A stretch of 64,000 nucleotides of DNA from Actinoplanes sp. KI2 (GTDB lineage Bacteria; Actinomycetota; Actinomycetes; Mycobacteriales; Micromonosporaceae). The position numbers were made by a program, and so were the translations under genes. The stretch covers positions 1-64,000 of the forward strand of contig NZ_JAOSZE010000014.1 of the NCBI RefSeq assembly GCF_025630775.1, given 5' to 3'. Each line of letters starts with the position of its first letter. The stretch's first letter is position 1. Below the pieces are notes generated by a model. The model had not been told where the DNA came from. It saw nothing but the letters and a program-made list of their open reading frames with translations, and did no database searches. Shown in pieces: positions 47,251-56,106 of the stretch.

Positions 47251-47937
47251 ATGAACCGCGTATTCAAGTCCTGCGCCGTCGCCACCGCCGTGCTCGGAGC
47301 CGTACTCGCGGCGAGCGCCGCGCCGGCCTCGGCCGCCACCGCCGACGGCAAGGCCCTCGACGCCGCCAAGCAGGCCGCCACCGCCGACGGCAAGGCCCTC
47401 GACGCCGCCAAGCAGGCCGCCACCGCCGACGGCAAGGCCCTCGACGTCGCCAAGCAGGCCGTCACCGCCCGCATCGACCTGCGCCTCGCCGCGCTCACCC
47501 GGTTCGGGACCGAGCTGGCCGGCGCCAAGCAGGTGCAGGCCGGCCACCGCAGCACGTTGAGCACGCTGCTCAGCGACCAGACCACCGAGCTGAAGGCGCT
47601 GCGGGTCAAGGTGGGCGGCGAGACCACCGGCACCGCGGTCAAGGCGGACGCCCAGAGCATGATCGACGACTTCCGTGTCTTCATCCTGACCGGCCCGAAG
47701 GTGCACCTGACCGCGGCCATCGACACCGAACTGGCCGTGGTCGGCAAGCTGCGCACCCACAAGGACGTCGACCAGAGCAAGCTCGACGCCATTCAGTCCT
47801 CGCTGACCGGCAAGGTCGACACGCTGCTGGCCATCAAGCCGGGTCCGGACGGCGACGCCATCCGCGCCGCGGTCAAGCCGATCCGAGACGCCGCCAAGTC
47901 GGCTCGGCAGCAGCTGAAGTCGCTGAAGACGGCCTGA
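47251..47937 (+). CDS. Secreted helical protein with 14-residue repeats
   Basis: A 228-aa secreted protein: a signal peptide cleaved after ASAAPASA, three tandem 14-residue units (ATADGKALDAAKQA), then an all-helical domain with regular heptad-like character ('LLSDQTTELKALRVKV', 'LDAIQSSLTGKVDTLLAI'). The protein has no cysteine in its mature part and no catalytic motif. It may be a structural or adhesive protein of the cell surface. Repeat number could vary between strains. Confidence 0.8.
   Translation: MNRVFKSCAVATAVLGAVLAASAAPASAATADGKALDAAKQAATADGKALDAAKQAATADGKALDVAKQAVTARIDLRLAALTRFGTELAGAKQVQAGHRSTLSTLLSDQTTELKALRVKVGGETTGTAVKADAQSMIDDFRVFILTGPKVHLTAAIDTELAVVGKLRTHKDVDQSKLDAIQSSLTGKVDTLLAIKPGPDGDAIRAAVKPIRDAAKSARQQLKSLKTA
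47335..47460 (+). repeat. Three 42-bp in-frame tandem repeats
   Basis: Units at 47335-47376, 47377-47418 and 47419-47460 encode ATADGKALDAAKQA, with small changes in the third (DVAKQA). The first two are identical over 42 bp, pointing to recent expansion within the gene for the secreted helical protein. Confidence 0.95.
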
Positions 47938-47950
47938 TCCGAGCCCTTGA

Positions 47951-47976
47951 GCCGGGCGGGGCCGGACCCGCCCGGC
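47951..47976 (+). terminator. 10-bp perfect stem-loop after the secreted protein gene
   Basis: GCCGGGCGGG (47951-47960) pairs with CCCGCCCGGC (47967-47976) around a 6-nt loop, 13 bp after the stop codon. There is no T-run, as is usual in such high-GC genomes. Confidence 0.75.
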
Positions 47977-48059
47977 CTCGCTCCGGTGGGTGCGGTCCGC
48001 GATGAGTTTGGGCGCCAGCTCCGGTCAATAGGAACAAGCGCGAACCTCGGAGGCCCACC

Positions 48060-48719
48060 TTGAAGCTCTTGCTCACGTCCGGCGGCGTCACGAACCCCAG
48101 CATCCACGCGGCGCTCCTACAACTGCTTGGCAAGCCGCTCGCCGAGTGCGACGCCCTCTGCGTACCGACAGCGCAGTGGGGTCACCCGATGTGCGGTCCG
48201 GCGTCGGTACGGCGCTTCGTGGCCGCCGACCCCGATTTTCGATACCTGACCGGCCTGGGCTGGCGGTCGCTCGGAGTCCTCGAGCTCACCGCGCTGCCCA
48301 GCATCGGCGCCCCGCGATGGACTCCCTGGGTCCGGGAGGCCGACGTGCTCCTGGTCGACGGCGGTGATGCGACGTACCTGTGCCACTGGATGCGGGAGTC
48401 TGGACTGGCCGATCTGCTGCCGTCGCTACCCGACCTGGTCTGGGTCGGAGTGAGTGCCGGAAGCATGGTGATGACGCCCCGGATCGGAGCGGACTTCGTC
48501 GAGTGGCCGTCCGCACCGGACGACCGCACCCTGGGAGTCGTCGACTTCTCGATCTTCCCGCACCTGGAGGCGTTCCCGACGAACACCCTGGCTCACGCGG
48601 AGCGATGGGCCGCCGGCATCGGCGTCCCGGCCTACGCCATCGACGAGCAGACAGCCATCAAGGTCGTCGACGACTCGGTCGAGGTGATCTCCGAAGGGCA
48701 GTGGACGAAGTTCGGGTGA
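48060..48719 (+). CDS. Peptidase E (S51, dipeptidase E) family
   Basis: A 219-aa serine peptidase of the dipeptidase E family (aspartyl dipeptidase, glutamine-amidotransferase-like fold). It starts with KLLLTSGGVTNPSI, and the catalytic serine is in 'VGVSAGSMVMTPRIG' (nucleophile elbow). Further family residues are 'VDGGDATYLCHWM' and the final 'YAIDEQTAIKVVDD'. It cleaves N-terminal Asp-X dipeptides in other bacteria. The TTG start follows CGGAGG. Confidence 0.85.
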   Translation: MKLLLTSGGVTNPSIHAALLQLLGKPLAECDALCVPTAQWGHPMCGPASVRRFVAADPDFRYLTGLGWRSLGVLELTALPSIGAPRWTPWVREADVLLVDGGDATYLCHWMRESGLADLLPSLPDLVWVGVSAGSMVMTPRIGADFVEWPSAPDDRTLGVVDFSIFPHLEAFPTNTLAHAERWAAGIGVPAYAIDEQTAIKVVDDSVEVISEGQWTKFG

Positions 48720-48787
48720 TCGCATCCGGGCGGGAAGGCGCAACGGGCCGGGGACCGCGGCAAAGGCGACCCCCGGCCGTGGCGGCG

Positions 48788-50035
48788 TCAGGCGGCCCGG
48801 GAGCCGAGCACGCCGTGCGGGTCCAGCACGTACTTGCGTGCCGCGCCCTTGTCGAACTCCTCGTACCCGCGCGGCGCCTGGTCCAGCGTGATCGGCGTCG
48901 CGTTCACGTTCTTGGCGATTTGTACCTTGTCGTGGAGGATTGCCATCATCAGATTGCGGTTGTACTTCATGACCGGGCACTGGCCGGTGACGAAGGAGTG
49001 CGACTTCGCCCAGCCCAGGCCCAGTCGCAGCGAGAGCGAGCCGACCTTCGCCGACTCGTCGACGCCGCCCGGGTCGCCCGTCACGTACAGGCCGGGAATG
49101 CCGATCGCGCCGCCCGCCCGGGTCATCGTCATGAGCGAGTTCAACACCGTCGCCGGCATCTCGGTCTGAGCGTTTTCGCCGTGCCCGCGCGCCTCGAAGC
49201 CGACGGCGTCGACCGCGGCGTCCACCAACGGCTCACCGATCGCCGGCGCGTCGTGACCGAGGATCTGCTGCACCTGCTCGACCGGGTCGCCCTCGGCGAC
49301 GTTCACCGTCTCGCAGCCGAAGCTGCGGGCCTGCGCCAACCGCTCCTCGTTCAGGTCACCCACGATCACCACGGCCGCACCGAGGAGGTACGCCGAGGTG
49401 GCCGCCGCGAGGCCGACCGGGCCCGCGCCCGCCACGTACACGGTCGAACCCGTGGTGACGCCGGCGCTGACACAGCCGTGGTAGCCGGTCGGGAAGATAT
49501 CGGTCAGCATGGCCAGGTCGAGGATCTTCTCCATCGCCTGGTCGCGGTCCGGGAATCGGAGCAGGTTCCAGTCCGCGTACGGGACCAGCACGTACTCGGC
49601 CTGCCCGCCGATCCAGCCACCCATGTCGACGTACCCGTACGCCGAGCCGGGACGGTCCGGGTTCACGTTCAGGCAGACGCCCGTCTTGCCTTCCTTGCAG
49701 TTGCGGCACCGGCCGCAGGCGATGTTGAACGGCACCGAGCACACGTCGCCGGGCTTGATGAACTCGACGTCCGGCCCGACATCCACCACCTCACCGGTGA
49801 TCTCGTGGCCGAGCACCAGGCCCGCGGGGGCGGTGGTCCGCCCGCGCACCATGTGCTGATCGCTGCCGCAGATGTTGGTGGCGACCGCCTTGAGGATCGC
49901 CCCGTGCCGGACCTTGCGGCCGATGTTGGCCTTGTTGACGCCCGGCCCGTCCTTCAGTTCGTACGTCGGGTAGTCGATGTCGTGGACCTCAACGCGTCCG
50001 GGTCCCTCGTACACCACTGCTCGGTTTCCTGGCAT
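48788..50035 (-). CDS. fdhA: Zinc-dependent formaldehyde dehydrogenase (glutathione-independent)
   Basis: A 415-aa medium-chain zinc alcohol dehydrogenase of the FdhA type, which oxidises formaldehyde with bound NAD. The catalytic zinc ligands are C in NICGSDQH and the motif 'GHEITGEVVDVG'; the structural zinc cluster is CGRCRNCKEGKTGVC. The NAD fold is 'GSTVYVAGAGPVGLAAATSAYL'. The FdhA-specific insert 'RPGSAYGYVDMGGWIGGQAEYV' is present, which separates it from ordinary alcohol dehydrogenases. The ATG at 50035 is consistent with the family. It is probably involved in formaldehyde or methylamine detoxification. Confidence 0.93.
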   Translation of the reverse strand: MPGNRAVVYEGPGRVEVHDIDYPTYELKDGPGVNKANIGRKVRHGAILKAVATNICGSDQHMVRGRTTAPAGLVLGHEITGEVVDVGPDVEFIKPGDVCSVPFNIACGRCRNCKEGKTGVCLNVNPDRPGSAYGYVDMGGWIGGQAEYVLVPYADWNLLRFPDRDQAMEKILDLAMLTDIFPTGYHGCVSAGVTTGSTVYVAGAGPVGLAAATSAYLLGAAVVIVGDLNEERLAQARSFGCETVNVAEGDPVEQVQQILGHDAPAIGEPLVDAAVDAVGFEARGHGENAQTEMPATVLNSLMTMTRAGGAIGIPGLYVTGDPGGVDESAKVGSLSLRLGLGWAKSHSFVTGQCPVMKYNRNLMMAILHDKVQIAKNVNATPITLDQAPRGYEEFDKGAARKYVLDPHGVLGSRAA

Positions 50036-50240
50036 CGTTGCCTCCGTCCAGACGTAGCGGGAACTGGCGGCGCGCGGCCCCCACGTCTCTCGGGGCGGCG
50101 GCGCCCACACACTCAGTCTTCACCCGGTTACGGCCTGAAAAACCAGCGATTGTCTCAGATACCGGCATTGATGACATATGGCAACGACACCGCGGTGAAG
50201 CCGCCGTGAATCCACCCCCGCGCAGGCTCCTACCGTTCGT

Positions 50241-50328
50241 GGCGAATCGCGCCGCGAACGGCAGGAGCGGCGAATCGCGCCGCGAACGGTAGGAGCGGCG
50301 AATCGCGCCGCACGAGGGAGGGAGCGGC
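50241..50328. repeat. 28-bp tandem repeats abutting an ABC transporter start
   Basis: Three copies of GGCGAATCGCGCCGC start at 50241, 50269 and 50297 (28-bp period). The units carry AGGAGCGG, a Shine-Dalgarno-like motif; the final version, GGGAGGGAGCGGC, lies directly before the ATG at 50329. CCTACCGTTCG (50229-50239) upstream is the inverse of CGAACGGTAGG within the array, so hairpins can form. Confidence 0.85.
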
Positions 50329-51258
50329 ATGCCCAGCGCAATCGCGGTCTCGGGCCTGCGCAAGTCGTTCGGCGACAAGGTCGTGCTCGACGGCATCGAC
50401 TTCGACGTTCCGGAGGGTACGACGTTCGCCCTGCTCGGCCCGAACGGGTCGGGCAAGACCACCACGGTGCAGATTCTGTCCACATTGATCGGCTCCGACG
50501 GGGGCCGGGCGAGCATCGCCGGGCACGATCTCGCGACCGCGCCGCAGGCGGTGCGCGGCGCGATCGGGGTGACCGGGCAGTTCTCCGCGGTCGACAATCT
50601 GCTCACCGCCGAGGAGAACCTGATCCTGATGGCAGATTTGCACCATCTGCCGCGGGGTGAGGGCCGGCGCCGGACCGCCGAGCTGCTCGACCGGTTCGAT
50701 CTCGTGGATGCGGCGAAGCGGCTCGCGTCGACCTGTTCCGGCGGCATGCGACGCCGGCTCGATCTCGCGATGACGCTGATCGGGCGACCCCGGGTGATCT
50801 TCCTGGACGAGCCGACGACCGGGCTCGACCCGCGCAGCCGGCGGCTGATGTGGCACACCGTGCGGGAGCTCGTGGCCGGCGGCGTGACGATCTTCCTGAC
50901 CACGCAGCAGTTGGACGAGGCCGACGAACTGGCCGACCGGATCGCGGTCCTCAACGGCGGGAAGCTGGTCGCTACGGGCACTCCCGACGAGCTGAAACGG
51001 GGGCTGCCGGGTGGGCACGTACGCCTCCTATTTCATGATAAATCTGACCTGAATCGAGCGGCCCAAGCGCTCCAAAACGCCAAACCCGACGAGGAGACGC
51101 TTGCCCTCCGCGTACCTAGCGACGGAGGAGTCCGCGCCCTGCGAGACCTCCTCGACCGGCTGGACAAAACGGGCATAGAAAACGCCAGCCTGGAAGTGCA
51201 CACGCCCGATCTCGAGGACGTCTTCCACAAGCTGACCGAAAAGGAGGCGGCGCGATGA
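50329..51258 (+). CDS. DrrA-family ABC transporter ATPase
   Basis: A 309-aa ATP-binding subunit of the daunorubicin-resistance (DrrA) class. Walker A is GPNGSGKTTT, the Q-loop 'VTGQFSAVDNLLTAEENL', the signature 'CSGGMRRRLDLAMTLIG', Walker B 'RVIFLDEPTTGLDP' and the switch 'FLTTQQLDEADELADRI'. The C-terminal extension of about 85 residues matches the DrrA accessory domain. It ends overlapping the permease gene by four bases (ATGA). Confidence 0.95.
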   Translation: MPSAIAVSGLRKSFGDKVVLDGIDFDVPEGTTFALLGPNGSGKTTTVQILSTLIGSDGGRASIAGHDLATAPQAVRGAIGVTGQFSAVDNLLTAEENLILMADLHHLPRGEGRRRTAELLDRFDLVDAAKRLASTCSGGMRRRLDLAMTLIGRPRVIFLDEPTTGLDPRSRRLMWHTVRELVAGGVTIFLTTQQLDEADELADRIAVLNGGKLVATGTPDELKRGLPGGHVRLLFHDKSDLNRAAQALQNAKPDEETLALRVPSDGGVRALRDLLDRLDKTGIENASLEVHTPDLEDVFHKLTEKEAAR

Positions 51259-52013
51259 CCGACGCATTGACCATGGTGCGCCGCAACTTCCGGCACACCC
51301 AGCGAAATCCCGGTGCGATCATCATGACGATCGGGCTGCCGGTCGTACTCCTGCTGCTGTTCGTCGGGGTTTTCGGCGGCGCGCTGCGAGCCGGCTTCGG
51401 GTCGAGCGACGACTACATCGACTACGTCGTGGCCGGCGTGCTGATCATGACGGTCGGCTACGGCGCCACGACCACCGCGCTCGCGGTCAATCGGGACATC
51501 ACCGAGGGCGTGATCGCGCGGTTCCAGACCATGGCGATCTCCCGGGCCGCGGTGCTGACCGGCCACGTCGTCGGCTCGACGGTGCGCACGCTCGCCAGCG
51601 CCGTGCTGGTGATCCTGGTCGCGCTCGCCCTCGGCCTGCGACCGCACGGCGGCCCACTCGGCTGGCTCGCCGCCGCCGGTCTGCTGACGCTGCTCACGAT
51701 CGCGCTGACCTGGCTGGGCGTGGCGGCCGGGCTGGCCGCGAAGACCGCCGAGGGGGTCGCCCCGTTCACCCTGATCCTGCAGTTGCTGCCGTTCCTGAGC
51801 AGCGCGTTCGTGCCGCCGGAGTCGATGACCGGCGCGGTGCGCTGGTTCGCCGGGCACGAGCCGTTCACGCCGATCATCGACACGTTGCGGGCGCTGCTGC
51901 TGGGCACCGCCGTCGGCGACCGATGGCTCACCGCGGTCGGCTGGTGCCTGGCGCTGGCCGGGTGCGGCTATCTGTGGGCGCGTGCGCTGTTCGCGCGGGA
52001 CCCCAACAGATAG
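51255..52013 (+). CDS. DrrB-family ABC transporter permease
   Basis: A 252-aa ABC-2 permease with six hydrophobic segments (for example IIMTIGLPVVLLLLFVGVFG and 'VVAGVLIMTVGYGATTTALA'), the family's 'NRDITEGVIARFQTMAISR' and 'FVPPESMTGAVRWFAGHEPF'. With the preceding ATPase it forms an exporter that may move a lipophilic compound. Its last 46 bp overlap the 3' end of the large regulator gene on the other strand. Confidence 0.93.
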   Translation: MTDALTMVRRNFRHTQRNPGAIIMTIGLPVVLLLLFVGVFGGALRAGFGSSDDYIDYVVAGVLIMTVGYGATTTALAVNRDITEGVIARFQTMAISRAAVLTGHVVGSTVRTLASAVLVILVALALGLRPHGGPLGWLAAAGLLTLLTIALTWLGVAAGLAAKTAEGVAPFTLILQLLPFLSSAFVPPESMTGAVRWFAGHEPFTPIIDTLRALLLGTAVGDRWLTAVGWCLALAGCGYLWARALFARDPNR

Positions 52014-55000
52014 GACAAGGCCGCGGTTCGCAGCTCTTCCGGACCCATTCCGGCGTACGCGGAGACCGCCCCCGCGTACGCCGACGGATCCGCCTTTACG
52101 GCGACCTCCCGGGCCCACGCCGGCGACATGGTCGGCTGGAAATCCAGCCGCAGGCCCAGCCGGTCGGCCAGGGCGATCATCCGAGATTTCGCCGCCGCGT
52201 CCGAGGTGGACAGGGCGATGGCCAGCAGCAGCGTGCCGCAGCTCGGGAACTCGACCGCCGACGCGGTGGGCAACAGCGTCGCCAGCACCGAGGGCAGCGC
52301 GCCGGCCTGGTCCGCGACGAGGTCCAGCCGGCCGTGCCGAGCATGTGCGATCACCGCGACCGACGACACGTCCCAGGCCCAGCGGGCGTCGTCGGCGCCC
52401 TGCACGGCTGCGGCCGCCCGCCGCCACAGGCTCAGTCCGCCGTCGATGTCGCCCCGGCCGAGCAGGATCTCGGCGCGGGCGCAGGTGTCGAACGCCGGCC
52501 GCCAGGCTTCCTCCAGCGTGCTCCCGCCGGCCAGCCGGTCCAGCCCCTGCTCCGCCTCCTCGAACGCGCCACGCTGCAGGTTCGCCACCACGATCGCCCA
52601 TCGGGCGCGCGCCGCGCTGGGCCACGCACCGAGCTCCTCCATGATCGACAGGGCGGCGGCGAGGTGCAGATACGCCTCCCGGCCCGGGTCGGCCTGCAGG
52701 CACAGCTCGCCGATCCGGGCGTGCGCGAGCGCCCGCGCCCACAATGCTCCGTCGTCCTGGAGCCGTTCCAGCATCCGTCGCGCCGACTTCAGCGCGCCGG
52801 GCAGATCGTTGGTGTTCTCCAGCAGATGGCTGTGCGCGAAGCTGGCGACGCTCGCGACCAGCGGCCACTCGCTGTCGCACAGCTCGGTCAGCGCCGCCAG
52901 GTCCGGCGCGCTCAGCGCGATCTGCACCGCCCCGACCATCGTCGACGGCTCGGGCGGCGGCAGCGAGCGCAGCGTGGCCAGCGCGCGCAGCGGTCGCGGC
53001 TCGCGCATGAGGTAGGCAATCACCGCACACCACACTGCGGCCGTCCGGACCGCCTCGACGAGGTCGCGATCGCCGGCCGGCCGCACCCGGGACAACGCCT
53101 CGGGCACGTCCCGGGCCAGCCCGACGAGCCGCACCAGGTTCGAATCGGTGATCCACAGCGTGCCGAGCAGCGCGGACGCCGCCGCGACCGTGGCGTTGTC
53201 GGCACGCTCCAGCGCACACCGGAGTGCCTGCACCAGATTGTCCTGCTCGGCCCGGATCGCGTTCACCATGCGTACGAGATCGATGTCCTGCTCGTATTCG
53301 GGCAACCGGCGCCAGCAGTCCCCCACCCAGGCGAGGAATCGGTCGACCGTCTCCCCCGCCTCCGCGCGCCGCGCCAGGCTGAACTCGCGCACCGTCTCCA
53401 ACATCCGGAACCGGGTGCCGGCCTCGCCCTCCACCACCTCGACCAACGACTGATCGACCAGCTGCTCCAGGACGGCGTCGTCCCCGGTCATGAAGGCCGC
53501 CGCGGCCGCGGTGAAACCCCCGGAAAACACCGATAGCGTACGCATCGCCGCCCGCGCCCGCGGTTCCAGCAGATGCCAGCTCCAGTCGATCACCGCGTGC
53601 AACGTCCGATGCCGCTCCGGCGCGTCCCGCCGCCCGCCCCGCAACAGCGCGAACCGGTCGTCGAGCCGCCGGGTGATCTCGTCGACGGACATCACTCGTA
53701 CCCGCGCCGCCGCCAACTCCGCGGCCAGCGGAAGCCCGTCCAGCGACGCGCACAGATCCCGCACGCTCGCGCCGGGAAGGCCGGCCGACGGCCGCGCCGC
53801 CAGCGCACGCTGTTCGAAGAGCCGCACCATGGTCACGAGATCCAGCTGCGGAAGCGGATGGATCACTTCCGAGGACAACCCCAGCGGCGACCGGCTCGTC
53901 ATCAACAAACGCACATTTCCCGTACGCGCCACCAGCTCCCGGACCAGCAGTGCGACTCGGTCCACCACGTGTTCGCAGTTGTCCAGCACGACCAGTGCCG
54001 CCCGCTGGTCCAAGGCGTGCACGATGCCGGTCAGCCCCGGTGCGTCCCCCGCTCCCACCGCCGACGCGACCTCGCCCAGCACGTCACCACCCGGCGCGAC
54101 CCCGGCCAGGTCGACGAAGTGCACCACCCGCTGCGGCGCCGCCCACCCAACCGCGTGGGCGAGGCGCGTCTTGCCCAGCCCACCGGTCCCGACCACCGAC
54201 ACGACCCGGTTCACCCGCAGCAGCTCGAGCACGGCGGCGACGTCCGCGGCCCGCCCCAGCAGCTCGTTCGGCTCGTGCCGGAGCCCGTTGCGCACCACCG
54301 GCGCGTCCCCGGCGAGCAGTTCCCGCTGCACTTGCTGAAGCAGCGCCCCCGGATCACTGCCCAGCTCACGCCGCAGCCGCCGCCGGTACTCCTCGTACCG
54401 CTCGAGCGCCGCCGCGGTCCCGACCACGACGGCCTCGCTACGCAGCAGCTCCGCCAGCAGCTCCTCGTCCCGGGCGCTCGGCTGTGCCAGCGCGCCATCC
54501 GGCGCCAGGGCGCTCTCCCGCGTCTGCCCGCTCTCCCGGACCAGCGCGCTCTCCCGGAGCAACTCCCTGAGCGGCCCGAGCGCCTCCGCGGCCAGCCCGA
54601 GACGCGACAACGCCAGCGCCCGCTCCCGCCGCAGTTCCTCCCGGGTCGCCGCTCGTGCCGCCCCGAGCGGCCCCTCCCCGCTCCCCGGCGCCCCGAACAA
54701 CGCCAGCCCCGCCTCGGCCTGCTCCAATGCCGCCGCATGCTCGCCGGCACGCGCGGCCCGCCGGCTCCCCTCGGCCCGGCGCAGCACGGCGGCGGCATCC
54801 ACCTGCTCGTCGTCGAGCGCCAGTCGGTACCCGGTCGCCGTGCTCACGATGATGTCGCCGCCGAGCACCGCCCTGGCCCTCGACACCACCGTCTGCAGCG
54901 CCTTGACCGGATGCTCGGGCGGCTCGTCCGCCCAGAGCCCCTCGACCAGTCGCCCGGCACTGCACCCGCCGTGCAGCTCGTCGGCGAGCAGCGCAAGCAG

Positions 55001-55072
55001 CCCGCCGAGCCGCCTCCCGCGGACCTCGACCCCGTCCCAGGAAACCGCCCCCAACAGCCGCAGCCGCACCAC
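51968..55072 (-). CDS. SARP/AfsR-like regulator (BTAD, NB-ARC, TPR)
   Basis: A 1034-aa regulator of the AfsR type. Residues ~1-95 are the OmpR-like DNA-binding domain (LLGAVSWDGVEVRGRRLGGL), residues ~96-250 the BTAD, and residues ~265-520 the NB-ARC ATPase with Walker A GTGGLGKT (295-302), Walker B 'RAALVVLDNCEHVV' and 'LLMTSRSPLGLSS'. TPR-like helices fill the rest. The BTAD carries an unusual linker with tandem RESALV-RESGQT-RESALA units (about 173-190). Such proteins switch on antibiotic or export genes, and the flanking exporters are likely targets. It ends inside the DrrB-type permease gene (46-bp overlap). Confidence 0.92.
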   Translation of the reverse strand: MVRLRLLGAVSWDGVEVRGRRLGGLLALLADELHGGCSAGRLVEGLWADEPPEHPVKALQTVVSRARAVLGGDIIVSTATGYRLALDDEQVDAAAVLRRAEGSRRAARAGEHAAALEQAEAGLALFGAPGSGEGPLGAARAATREELRRERALALSRLGLAAEALGPLRELLRESALVRESGQTRESALAPDGALAQPSARDEELLAELLRSEAVVVGTAAALERYEEYRRRLRRELGSDPGALLQQVQRELLAGDAPVVRNGLRHEPNELLGRAADVAAVLELLRVNRVVSVVGTGGLGKTRLAHAVGWAAPQRVVHFVDLAGVAPGGDVLGEVASAVGAGDAPGLTGIVHALDQRAALVVLDNCEHVVDRVALLVRELVARTGNVRLLMTSRSPLGLSSEVIHPLPQLDLVTMVRLFEQRALAARPSAGLPGASVRDLCASLDGLPLAAELAAARVRVMSVDEITRRLDDRFALLRGGRRDAPERHRTLHAVIDWSWHLLEPRARAAMRTLSVFSGGFTAAAAAFMTGDDAVLEQLVDQSLVEVVEGEAGTRFRMLETVREFSLARRAEAGETVDRFLAWVGDCWRRLPEYEQDIDLVRMVNAIRAEQDNLVQALRCALERADNATVAAASALLGTLWITDSNLVRLVGLARDVPEALSRVRPAGDRDLVEAVRTAAVWCAVIAYLMREPRPLRALATLRSLPPPEPSTMVGAVQIALSAPDLAALTELCDSEWPLVASVASFAHSHLLENTNDLPGALKSARRMLERLQDDGALWARALAHARIGELCLQADPGREAYLHLAAALSIMEELGAWPSAARARWAIVVANLQRGAFEEAEQGLDRLAGGSTLEEAWRPAFDTCARAEILLGRGDIDGGLSLWRRAAAAVQGADDARWAWDVSSVAVIAHARHGRLDLVADQAGALPSVLATLLPTASAVEFPSCGTLLLAIALSTSDAAAKSRMIALADRLGLRLDFQPTMSPAWAREVAVKADPSAYAGAVSAYAGMGPEELRTAALSYLLGSRANSARAHR

Positions 55073-55233
55073 ACCGACACGCTAGCGCGGGCGGGCCCAC
55101 GCCCGGCTTCGGTCGCCCCCTCCGTGCCCTGCCCGGCGGTGCGCTCGTGCTCTACGGACTGGCCGATCCAGGCGTGATCCACCTGACTTCCGGCCGTTGG
55201 ACCCGCTTGACAGGGCTCGGAATAATCGCCGCG

Positions 55234-56106
55234 ATGATCGAGACCCGGGACCTGACGAAGACGTACCGTGGGGTCGACGTCGTCAGCGACGTGACCTTCA
55301 CCGCCGCGCCCGGCCGGGTCACCGGCTTCCTGGGGCTCAACGGCTCCGGCAAGACCACCACCATGCGCATGCTGCTCGGCCTGGCCCGGCCGACCCGCGG
55401 CGAGGCGCTGATCAACGGGAAGCGCTACCGCGAGCTGAAGAATCCGCTGCAGCAGGCCGGCGCGGTGTTGGAGCAAGGGCTCAGCCATCCGGGGCAGAGC
55501 GGCTACTCCCACATGGTCACGCAGGCGCTGCTCGCCGGCGTCTCCCGCCGCCGGGTCGACGAGCTGCTCGAGTACGTCGGTCTGACCGAGGCGGGCAACA
55601 AGAGCACCGGCGCCTATTCGCTCGGCATGCGGCAGCGGCTCGCGGTGGCGACCGCGCTGCTGACCGACCCGCCGGTGCTGATCCTCGACGAGCCGGCCAA
55701 CGGTCTCGACCCGGGCGGCATGGCCTGGCTACGGGCGCTGCTGCGCGAGCGGGCGGCGGCCGGCGGGACCGTGCTGATCTCCAGCCACCTGCTGGGCGAG
55801 CTGGAGCAGATGGTCGACGACGTGGTGATCATCGCGGCGGGCCGGGTGCGGCTGGCCGCGCCGCTCGCGTCGCTGGGCGGAGGCGGCCGGCTGCGCGTAC
55901 GCGGGCGGGATCCGCACACGCTCTGGCGGGCGTACGAGCGCGCCGGCGCGACCGTGACCACCGACGGCGAGGTGCTGCACGTCAGCGGGCTCACCGCCGA
56001 GGACGCCGGCGACATCGCGCTGCAGGTGGGGGTGCCGGTGTATCAGCTGGTCACCGAGGTCCAGAACCTGGAAGAGGTCTTCATGAGCCTGGCGGAGGAC
56101 GCGTGA
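55234..56106 (+). CDS. ABC transporter ATPase
   Basis: A 290-aa ATP-binding subunit. Walker A is GLNGSGKTTT, the signature is SLGMRQRLAVATALL (the S-L-G-M variant common in this family instead of SGG), Walker B 'VLILDEPANGLDPGG' and switch 'VLISSHLLGELEQMVDD'. The start MIETRDLTKTYRG at 55234 is typical. Its stop overlaps the next gene's GTG. It belongs to the two-component exporter class used for peptides or lipids. Confidence 0.93.
   Translation: MIETRDLTKTYRGVDVVSDVTFTAAPGRVTGFLGLNGSGKTTTMRMLLGLARPTRGEALINGKRYRELKNPLQQAGAVLEQGLSHPGQSGYSHMVTQALLAGVSRRRVDELLEYVGLTEAGNKSTGAYSLGMRQRLAVATALLTDPPVLILDEPANGLDPGGMAWLRALLRERAAAGGTVLISSHLLGELEQMVDDVVIIAAGRVRLAAPLASLGGGGRLRVRGRDPHTLWRAYERAGATVTTDGEVLHVSGLTAEDAGDIALQVGVPVYQLVTEVQNLEEVFMSLAEDA

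Noticed and set aside
55207..55226. Housekeeping promoter TTGACA/AATAAT before the second ABC ATPase gene
   Set aside because: The spacing between the two boxes is only 8 bp, far from the required 16-18.
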